A stretch of DNA of 14,831 bases from an uncultured Treponema sp. Lineage in GTDB: Bacteria; Spirochaetota; Spirochaetia; Treponematales; Treponemataceae. A model generated the notes under the pieces. That model was not told the DNA's origin. It saw nothing but the letters and a program-made list of their open reading frames with translations, and did no database searches. This document shows, piece after piece, positions 1 through 5,468 of the stretch. A program made the translations under genes and the position numbers. The stretch spans positions 1-14,831 of the forward strand of contig CAMNHD010000009.1 of the NCBI GenBank assembly GCA_946538875.1. Reading direction: 5' to 3'. Within the stretch, counting starts at the first letter, position 1, and each line of letters begins with the position of its first letter.

Positions 1-1017
1 TGAATAAACACGGTTCATGGAAGCCTTTGCAGGTACAGTAAGTGCCTGGATTTCCACCACAAAGACCCTGCTTCCCTCAAACACCGGGACGCACGCCACT
101 CCGGCAGGAGTCTGACCCTTGCGTCTTGTGATAAAAAGTGTGCTTGGGTCTTCCACAGCCTTGAGCCCGTCGCTGTCCATCTCGAATATGCCAAGCTCGT
201 CGATTGAGCCGAAACGGTTTTTCTGGGCCCTGAGGAATCTTACTTCGTCATTTGTCCTCTCAAAAGAAATGACAGTGTCCACCATGTGCTCAAGGCTCTT
301 GGGGCCGGCAATTACACCGTCTTTGGTGACATGGCAAGTCATAAACAGCACGGAATCGCGTTCCTTGACCCAGGAAATAAGCTCATTGGCGCAGTACTTA
401 AGCTGGTTCACTGTCCCCGGAACAAGTCCTGCCTGAACTGAATAGACAGTCTGGATTGAGTCGATTATCACAAGTGTAGGATTAAGTGAGTCAAGAGCAT
501 CAAGTATGTCCTCCAGCCTTAGTGTGCACAGAATCTCAAGGGAGTCCACCATGAGGCCGAGCCTTACCGCACGCCCTTTTATCTGGGAGGCGGACTCTTC
601 CCCTGAGACATAGAGGACACGTGAGTTCTTGCCGCCCTTGCTCCGGCTAAGGACATTTGCGGCAGTCTGAATCAGCAGTGTTGACTTTCCGATTCCCGGT
701 TCGCCGCCTATAAGCACCGCTGACCGTTTTGTGGCTCCCCAGCCGCCCTGGTCACTGCCACCAAGAACTCTGTCGAATTCCATGTTGCCTGTGGAGATTC
801 TGCCCTGGTCCTGCAGTGAAATCCTTGACATCGGCACAGGCTTTGCCTTTACAGCGGTGCCGTCCGCCATCAGTGCAGGCTGGGATGCGTTGGGGTCTAC
901 AATGCATTCTTCAAGGCTGTTCCACTCACCGCATTCAGGACAGCGTCCAAGCCAGCCCGGCTGTGAGTAACCGCATTTTGAGCACCTGTATACAATTGTT
1001 CCTTTTTTCTTGGCCAT
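1..1017 (-). CDS. radA: DNA repair protein RadA (Sms), 3' end outside window
   Basis: RecA-like ATPase that acts on branched recombination intermediates in the cytoplasm. 339 residues are visible, and the C-terminal part runs off the left edge. A zinc finger with C12/C15 and C26/C29 opens the protein. The Walker A motif GGEPGIGKST is at residues 104-113, a Walker B-like strand TLVIIDSIQT at 181-190, and the RadA signature KNRFG at 266-270. The beginning of the Lon-protease-like C-terminal domain follows from about 285 (GSRVFVVEIQALT at 315-327). The family is usually about 450 residues, so roughly a quarter is missing. The ATG at 1017 is preceded by AGAGGAG at a good distance. It lies 42 bp downstream of the NusG_II gene on the same strand and is probably co-transcribed with it. 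The identification is very secure. Confidence 0.97.
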   Translation of the reverse strand, partial: MAKKKGTIVYRCSKCGYSQPGWLGRCPECGEWNSLEECIVDPNASQPALMADGTAVKAKPVPMSRISLQDQGRISTGNMEFDRVLGGSDQGGWGATKRSAVLIGGEPGIGKSTLLIQTAANVLSRSKGGKNSRVLYVSGEESASQIKGRAVRLGLMVDSLEILCTLRLEDILDALDSLNPTLVIIDSIQTVYSVQAGLVPGTVNQLKYCANELISWVKERDSVLFMTCHVTKDGVIAGPKSLEHMVDTVISFERTNDEVRFLRAQKNRFGSIDELGIFEMDSDGLKAVEDPSTLFITRRKGQTPAGVACVPVFEGSRVFVVEIQALTVPAKASMNRVYS

Positions 1018-1059
1018 AGAAATCTCCTCTAAAAAGTCCTGCAAAAACAGCGGAAAGTG

Positions 1060-1440
1060 TCACTGGGCTATGGCGTCCAGTTCCTCGTCATCCGCCCCGC
1101 TTATGCGGATAAACACATCATTTGGCAGACATGCCGCCCAGTCTCCGTTACGGTTTATGGTCCCGGTGTGAACGCAGGTCTTGTTAGGGCAGGGAGAATC
1201 CTTGAAAAAAGCCTTGCCGTCATTGATTACAATTATGGAATTCCCAAGAAGCCCCGGCACTTTGTATTCGCCGTTCCTGTTCAGCGGGTAGATGTACTTG
1301 GCGGACGGCCCCTGCACTTGGAGTTGAAGGATAGAGCCTTTGTTCCTTTTGGCGGCCAGTATAGAAAACACTATGGCTGCAGTGAAAACAATGGGCATGG
1401 CGATGTCGAGCCACTTTAAGCGCATTTTTGCGGCATTCAT
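1060..1440 (-). CDS. NusG domain II-containing membrane-anchored protein
   Basis: 126-residue protein with one hydrophobic segment at about residues 12-30, then a small beta domain that probably lies outside the inner membrane. The block around residues 82-112 (SPCPNKTCVHTG, then GDWAACLPNDVFIRI) is the hallmark of the stand-alone NusG_II family. Its cysteines C84, C89 and C104 could bind a cofactor or form a disulfide. The family's function is not established, and the gene is often found beside export, redox or cofactor genes. It is first in a likely two-gene unit with radA. No Shine-Dalgarno sequence precedes the ATG at 1440; the promoter geometry predicts a leaderless message. M6 (1425) is an alternative start but has no better ribosome site. 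Confidence 0.88.
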   Translation of the reverse strand: MNAAKMRLKWLDIAMPIVFTAAIVFSILAAKRNKGSILQLQVQGPSAKYIYPLNRNGEYKVPGLLGNSIIVINDGKAFFKDSPCPNKTCVHTGTINRNGDWAACLPNDVFIRISGADDEELDAIAQ

Positions 1441-1446
1441 GCGTAA

Positions 1447-1475
1447 AGTGTATCATAAAACGCCCGGTGTTTCAA
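1447..1475 (-). promoter_or_regulatory. Promoter of the NusG_II-radA unit (leaderless geometry)
   Basis: On the minus strand, the -35 box TTGAAA (1475-1470) and the -10 box TACACT (1452-1447) are separated by exactly 17 bases. Only six bases separate the -10 box from the ATG at 1440, so the expected start of transcription is at or within one base of the A of ATG. That fits the absence of a ribosome-binding site. The boxes are seen; the start site is inferred. Confidence 0.6.
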
Positions 1476-1574
1476 TTTAACGCACAGGAATCACGGAAAG
1501 GAATTTTGACAAAATGTAAACAAAAAGTTGCTGCCGGTCGCGTTAGCTGTTACTAGTGTAGTACAAGTTGCACA

Positions 1575-1672
1575 AAGCAGGCACGGCAGGGTATGGAGGC
1601 ATGCGCAGCAGTGGCCGCCGCAGGCGGGCACCGAACGGGAGTGAGTGCCGGAACACCCTTAGCACCAGAATG
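1575..1672 (-). repeat. Diverged inverted copy of interspersed repeat (copy R3)
   Basis: GC-rich non-coding stretch that aligns, as its reverse complement, with the repeat at 10786-10985. The clearest shared word is CGGAACACCC (1649-1658; reverse complement at 10839-10848). The flanks GAGTGAGTGC versus GCGTGAGCGA, and CCATACCC versus GCATACCC in the other orientation, also correspond. It shares ATGCGCAGCAG (1601-1611) with the copy at 13398-13408 in direct orientation. No open frame of merit lies in it. The rest of the gap 1441-1719 shows only a small inverted repeat, TACTA-GTG-TAGTA, near 1551-1563. Confidence 0.5.
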
Positions 1673-1719
1673 GGCCGCAGATATAACAGAAAAATATAAG
1701 TCCCCTAAAAAAAATTTAG

Positions 1720-1748
1720 TTGACACAAACGGAAATATCGGCTATTAT
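1720..1748 (+). promoter_or_regulatory. Strong sigma-70-type promoter upstream of the serine acetyltransferase
   Basis: TTGACA at 1720-1725 and TATTAT at 1743-1748 with a 17-base spacer. The -35 box is a perfect consensus and the -10 box has one mismatch. The predicted start of transcription is near 1755, giving a leader of about 125 nt before the ATG at 1881. Confidence 0.8.
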
Positions 1749-1754
1749 AAAGAT

Positions 1755-1880
1755 AGCTTGTAAATAAGCTGATAAACTCTCTCCGATGTCCAGAAAACTG
1801 GACGGTAGCGGTGCCGGGTGGTGTTACCATTTGGTGCCGCTATTTTTTTAGACGCCCTTTGGTGGCGATAGCGAGGTATT
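1755..1880 (+). promoter_or_regulatory. Structured 5' leader of the acetyltransferase, candidate attenuator
   Basis: Three hairpins can be drawn in order. AGCTT/AAGCT (1755-1759 and 1766-1770) has the loop GTAAAT. GTCCAG/CTGGAC (1788-1793 and 1798-1803) is a perfect 6-bp stem with an AAAA loop. The third is the terminator stem at 1806-1842. The terminator lies between promoter and gene, so transcription must read through it or be restarted. Elements of this leader recur at 13520-13611: TGTAAATAA, a short perfect hairpin, the 12-mer GGTGGTGTTACC versus GGTGGCTTAACC, and GGTGC-G-TATTTT-TAG. It matches no riboswitch or T-box class that I recognise. Confidence 0.5.
1806..1849 (+). terminator. Intrinsic terminator inside the leader
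   Basis: TAGCGGTGCC (1806-1815) pairs with GGTGCCGCTA (1833-1842) as a 10-bp stem with two G-U pairs. The 17-nt loop can form its own small stem, TGGT-GTT-ACCA. Seven T residues follow directly (1843-1849). This is the canonical form of a rho-independent terminator, and it lies 31 bp ahead of the start codon. Confidence 0.75.
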
Positions 1881-2744
1881 ATGCAGACAATCGACCAGTC
1901 AATAGAAAAAATCCTTGAGTCATACAACAAATATGGAGGAATCAACCTGCATGAAGCGGAAAATTTTCCGAACCGCCAGAATGTCATCGAAGTCATCCAC
2001 GATCTGCAGAGCCTTGTGTTTCCGGGGTACCGCTATGCAGAATCAATTGACTACGAAACACTCAGGTTTGTGACTGGACAGCGTGTGAACCGCATAATTG
2101 CAATGCTTACCAGGGAAATCCGCAAAGCGCTCACTTATGTTTCAGGAAGCAAGTGCACGGAAAAAAGCCAGTGCTTTAGCCTTGCGGAAAAGGCTGCGCG
2201 CGCTCTTATAGAGGAACTGCCTGAAATCCGCCGCAAGATTGGTCTGGATGTGCAGGCAGCATACGAAGGTGACCCGGCGGCCAAGTCTTCGGAAGAAGTG
2301 ATTGTCTCCTACCCTGGACTGGAAGCGATAGTGATTTACCGCTTTGCACACTTTCTTTCGGTTTCCGGTGTGCCGGTCATTCCAAGAATCATGACAGAGT
2401 ATGCCCACGGAAAAACCGGCATTGACATAAACCCCGGCGCAAAAATCGGCGAAAGATTCTTTATTGATCACGGAACCGGCGTGGTAATCGGTGAAACCTG
2501 CGTAATTGGAAATAATGTCAAGATTTACCAGGGTGTCACACTTGGTGCTCTCAGCGTAAAAAAGGAGCTGATGAACAGAAAGCGCCACCCTACAATCGAA
2601 GACAACGTGACAATCTACGCAAACGCCACAATTCTTGGCGGTGAAACTGTCATAGGCCATGGCAGCACCATAGGCGGCAATACCTGGGTAACAAGATCTG
2701 TTGCCCCGGATACAATCGTCACCCAAGCTACCCACCGGGAGTAA
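1881..2744 (+). CDS. cysE: Serine O-acetyltransferase, EpsC type
   Basis: Transfers acetyl from acetyl-CoA to L-serine, giving O-acetylserine, the first step of cysteine synthesis in the cytoplasm. 287 residues: a long helical N-terminal region (about 1-170, with GDP at 130-132) and a left-handed parallel beta-helix of hexapeptide repeats (about 178-280). The catalytic pair corresponds to D182 in GIDINPGAKIG and H197 in IDHGTGVVIGET. RHPTI at 235-239 is the conserved loop. The extended N-terminus and the ending at ATHRE fit the EpsC branch and not the shorter enterobacterial CysE. AGCGAGG precedes the ATG at short spacing. No cysteine synthase gene is adjacent, so the gene stands alone. Its leader contains a terminator, which suggests control by attenuation. 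Confidence 0.93.
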   Translation: MQTIDQSIEKILESYNKYGGINLHEAENFPNRQNVIEVIHDLQSLVFPGYRYAESIDYETLRFVTGQRVNRIIAMLTREIRKALTYVSGSKCTEKSQCFSLAEKAARALIEELPEIRRKIGLDVQAAYEGDPAAKSSEEVIVSYPGLEAIVIYRFAHFLSVSGVPVIPRIMTEYAHGKTGIDINPGAKIGERFFIDHGTGVVIGETCVIGNNVKIYQGVTLGALSVKKELMNRKRHPTIEDNVTIYANATILGGETVIGHGSTIGGNTWVTRSVAPDTIVTQATHRE

Positions 2745-2776
2745 AGCTTCTGAGCATGAGATTCTCATTTCTGTGC

Positions 2777-2803
2777 AATAATTAAGCTGATGGAAATTAT
2801 TTT
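2777..2803. terminator. Weak AT-rich hairpin between convergent genes
   Basis: AATAATT (2777-2783) and AATTATT (2795-2801) form a 7-bp stem with an 11-nt loop, followed by a short T run. It sits between the acetyltransferase and the convergent HMA gene and could end both transcripts. The stem has no GC pair, so termination would be weak. A smaller stem, ATGAG-ATT-CTCAT, lies at 2756-2768. Confidence 0.3.
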
Positions 2804-2849
2804 AATCAGACATCAGAAAGTCAGATTTGATTTTAAAAAGAAATATACC

Positions 2850-3152
2850 TCAGAAGAATATGACCAGGCGTGGAGTCTCTGTATTCTGAAGTGCCTCTGC
2901 TTCTGCAGAAAAAGCACTTTTACCAGCATTTCCTGCATTCTGATTTGCAGAATCATCTATTGACTTTGCACCATAACCAGCTTCGCTTACAGCTTTTATG
3001 ATTTCGGAATTATCTGCAGAGCCTTCAACCTTCATAGAATTGGTCAAAAGACTGACTTCGCATTTTGCAACTCCGGGAACAGCCTTGACGGCTTTTTCAA
3101 CACGAGCCTGGCATGCAGCGCAGCTCATCCCGGTAACAATATATTTTCCCAT
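2850..3152 (-). CDS. HMA-domain protein: CopZ-like chaperone or truncated copper ATPase N-terminus
   Basis: 100-residue protein whose first ~65 residues are a heavy-metal-associated domain. The metal-binding site is GMSCAAC with C11 and C14, followed by a typical domain ending at AGYGAKS, which binds Cu(I) in this family. Residues 70-100 form an Ala/Asn/Ser-rich tail ending in ETPRLVIFF. A linker with an ETP motif normally leads into the first membrane helix of CopA-type P1B ATPases, but here a TGA stop follows at once. It may therefore be the remnant of a larger copA or a tailed stand-alone chaperone. The ATG at 3152 is chosen over the GTG at 3164 because GGAGG lies five bases upstream of it. 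No copper ATPase or regulator is nearby. Confidence 0.8.
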   Translation of the reverse strand: MGKYIVTGMSCAACQARVEKAVKAVPGVAKCEVSLLTNSMKVEGSADNSEIIKAVSEAGYGAKSIDDSANQNAGNAGKSAFSAEAEALQNTETPRLVIFF

Positions 3153-3238
3153 AGATTCCTCCACGTTATTATCGTTAATCAGAGGATATCAAAAAGATGT
3201 GTGGAAATTATGTGGAGGAAAAAGTTAAAGTGAATAAG

Positions 3239-3337
3239 TATGTCACCGGGGCTTGCGGGATGAGCGGTTCGGCATGACATGAGTACGAGGCCGGCAGTCA
3301 CTTTGTGTCTGCAATTTGCAATTTGTAAAAATTTTCC
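3239..3337 (+). repeat. Partial copy of interspersed repeat (copy R4)
   Basis: Matches the 3' half of the repeat at 10786-10985 in the same orientation. GCGGGATGA followed by GGTTC, then GGC-GGCAG-CACTTTGT, and CA-TTTGC-AATTTG appear in the same order in both. An internal segment of the longer copy is missing here. It sits directly upstream of the galactanase operon promoter, so the operon's control region abuts a repeat insertion. No gene is seen in 3165-3337. Confidence 0.55.
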
Positions 3338-3366
3338 TTGACAGACAGCGAATTCCGTTAGAAAAT
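3338..3366 (+). promoter_or_regulatory. Promoter of the galactan operon
   Basis: Perfect -35 TTGACA (3338-3343), a 17-base spacer and a weak -10 GAAAAT (3361-3366, four of six matches). A poor -10 with a perfect -35 suits an activator-dependent or tightly set promoter. The leader is about 70 nt. Confidence 0.55.
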
Positions 3367-3376
3367 AGATGTAGTT

Positions 3377-3394
3377 AATCAACGCGAGTTGATT
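3377..3394 (+). promoter_or_regulatory. Palindrome at the galactan operon transcription start
   Basis: AATCAAC (3377-3383) and GTTGATT (3388-3394) are perfect inverted repeats around GCGA. It lies 10 bases after the -10 box, so it could be a repressor operator or a hairpin at the 5' end of the message. The left arm plus loop, ATCAACGCG, recurs at 13520-13528 in the equivalent position of another promoter, again paired with a GTTGAT arm. Confidence 0.55.
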
Positions 3395-3443
3395 TCACGT
3401 TTATACGGTTTGAGGCTTTTTTAGGCTGTTCAAGGGGGCGTAC

Positions 3444-5444
3444 ATGTCAAAAAATGTTTGGAGAAGGGGGCTGGTTGTTGCTGCGGGACTATGTGCAGTG
3501 GCGTTTCCGCTGTTTGCTAAGCCGGCTCCGGAGTCGGAGGCTGTAAAACAGCAGATTTTTGTGGAACCTGTCCAGGGGATGACGGACGATTTTATGCGCG
3601 GTGTCGACATCAGCATGGTGCATCAGATAGAAAAGTCCGGTGGTAAGTTTTACAACGCCCAGGGGCAGGAGCAGGATGTGTTCCAGATTCTTAAGGACAA
3701 CGGCGTGAACTGGATTCGTATACGTCTTTGGAACAAGCCTACTTACGAAAATGATGTGTACGACAAGAACGGACAGCTTGTTGCGAAAAAAGGCGCGTCG
3801 ATGGGCGGCGGTGCAAACGACCTTGCTGTTGACCTGGAGATTGCAAGGCGCATCAAGGCTTGTGGGCTCAAGTTCCTGCTGGATTTCCATTATTCCGACT
3901 TTTGGGCTGATCCGGGAAAGCAGTATATGCCTCAGGATTGGAAGGGGCTTGACGAAAAGCAGCTGAACGCGGCGGTGCAGAAATTCACGCGCGGATGTAT
4001 CCAGGCTTTTATTGACCAGGGGACAAGGCCGGATATGGTTCAGATTGGAAATGAACTTGACTCTGGATTCATGTGGCCGGTGGGTCAGCTTTGGTCGGAT
4101 GATCCCAGTGTAAAGATTGGCGGTTTCAAGGGATTCACCACTTTGCTCAAGAGTGCGTCAGCTGGTGTGCGCGAGGCTCAGGGCAGCGGTGAAAAAATCA
4201 AGATTGCGGTTCATGTTGCTGACGGCGGAAACAACGGAAAGTACCGCTGGATTTTTGACGAAATCAAAAAGTCAAAGCTTGACTATGATGCGATTGGCAT
4301 GAGCTACTACAATTACTGGCATGGTTCGCTTGAATCACTCAAGGCCAACATGGTTGATATAGGAAAGCGTTATGGCAAGGAGATGTTCGTTGCTGAGACT
4401 GCCTACGCTTTTACAACGGAGGATGGAGACGACCAGGGCAATGTGTTTATGATTTATTCTGACGAAGCCCACGGTTACGTTCCTTCTGTTCAGGGACAGG
4501 CGACTGCTGTGCGCGATGTGATAGACACAGTGGCTTCAGTAAAGGGCGGCGTGGGTGTGTTCTACTGGGAGGCCGATTCAATCCTGGTGCCGGGTGCGCA
4601 TCTTTCCGCAACGGAGGGAAATACTTGGGAAAACCAGGCCATGTTCGACTTTGGCGGAAGGGCTCTTCCTTCGCTTGCAGTGTGGAATCTTGTGTGCGGC
4701 AAGGGCGAAGTGGAGAATGTATGGGGCGGTTCGGCACGGATTGGTTCCGGTGCGGCTCCCTATGCGCTTGCAGAAGAACTTGTGGTTCAGACCAAACCGG
4801 CTCTTGCACCTTCACTTCCTGCAAAAGTGAAAGTTGTGTTCTCAGATGATTCCGAACGGCTGGTGGATGTTTCATGGGAGACCCACGACTGGGCTGCGGA
4901 AAAAAACGACCGCATGGTGGATGTGAACGGAAAAATCTCCGGAGACAATCCAGGAAACTTTGTTCCAGTGGCAAAGGTGAACGTCACAAGCATCGTGAAT
5001 CTGGTGGAGGATGCCTCTTTTGAAAGCGGCAAACTAGGCGCGTGGAAACTGAACGGTCCGGGGGCTGCGTGCTTCCTGGAAAACAACAAGTCAAATGCGC
5101 GAACTGGTAAATGGACATACAAATACTGGCTTGCAAACGGGTTCCGCTCTATCCTCAGCCGCGAATTCAAGAACATAGACAACGGTACTTATCGACTGAG
5201 TGTCTGGGCTATGGGCGGTGGCGGCGAAAACAACATAAGGCTTTTTGCGGCGAACTATGACGGCAGCGGAAAGAACACCCAGATTACGAGTAAAATCACA
5301 AACACTGCATGGCAGGAGTGGCATCAGTTCACGATAGAAGTGCCTGTCACCGCGAACACTGCAATAATAGGAATTTACCTTGACACAAACCCTGACTGCT
5401 GGGGCAACTTTGATGACATAGAGTTCATCAAGATTGGGGACTAA
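3444..5444 (+). CDS. Secreted GH53 endo-beta-1,4-galactanase with Ig-like and CBM61-like modules
   Basis: Cleaves beta-1,4-galactan (arabinogalactan type I, pectin side chains). 666 residues. The signal peptide is 1-25 (cleavage after LFA), and no lipobox is present, so it is released. The GH53 domain spans about 48-418, with acid/base E204 in IGNELDSGF and nucleophile E318 in FVAETAYAF. A bacterial Ig-like (Big_4-type) domain spans about 440-515. Residues 518-664 form a jelly-roll module opening with NLVEDASFESG and ending WGNFDDIEFIKI, resembling the galactan-binding CBM61 seen in other GH53 enzymes; that family name is from memory. The ATG follows AAGGGGG at good spacing. It is the first gene of a five-gene operon and pairs with the lipid-anchored GH53 at its end. 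Confidence 0.93.
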   Translation: MSKNVWRRGLVVAAGLCAVAFPLFAKPAPESEAVKQQIFVEPVQGMTDDFMRGVDISMVHQIEKSGGKFYNAQGQEQDVFQILKDNGVNWIRIRLWNKPTYENDVYDKNGQLVAKKGASMGGGANDLAVDLEIARRIKACGLKFLLDFHYSDFWADPGKQYMPQDWKGLDEKQLNAAVQKFTRGCIQAFIDQGTRPDMVQIGNELDSGFMWPVGQLWSDDPSVKIGGFKGFTTLLKSASAGVREAQGSGEKIKIAVHVADGGNNGKYRWIFDEIKKSKLDYDAIGMSYYNYWHGSLESLKANMVDIGKRYGKEMFVAETAYAFTTEDGDDQGNVFMIYSDEAHGYVPSVQGQATAVRDVIDTVASVKGGVGVFYWEADSILVPGAHLSATEGNTWENQAMFDFGGRALPSLAVWNLVCGKGEVENVWGGSARIGSGAAPYALAEELVVQTKPALAPSLPAKVKVVFSDDSERLVDVSWETHDWAAEKNDRMVDVNGKISGDNPGNFVPVAKVNVTSIVNLVEDASFESGKLGAWKLNGPGAACFLENNKSNARTGKWTYKYWLANGFRSILSREFKNIDNGTYRLSVWAMGGGGENNIRLFAANYDGSGKNTQITSKITNTAWQEWHQFTIEVPVTANTAIIGIYLDTNPDCWGNFDDIEFIKIGD

Positions 5445-5468
5445 GGCGCGGAACAGGTGGAGGTTATG

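Noticed and set aside
1506..1550. TTGACA and TTGCTG as further promoters upstream of the acetyltransferase
   Set aside because: No acceptable -10 at the right spacing; the promoter at 1720-1748 is far better.
1755..1880. T-box leader before the acetyltransferase
   Set aside because: The GGGTGG block recalls the T-box and such leaders are known for cysteine genes, but the leader is too short, the ACCGCG part does not follow and no stem I with specifier loop is visible.
2142..2768. Long open frame on the minus strand opposite the acetyltransferase
   Set aside because: It lies wholly within the confident gene on the other strand, has no ribosome site and its product shows no domain.
4447..4974. 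Pro/Arg-rich open frame opposite the first galactanase
   Set aside because: Composition is an artefact of the reverse strand of a GC-rich gene; no start signal or motif.
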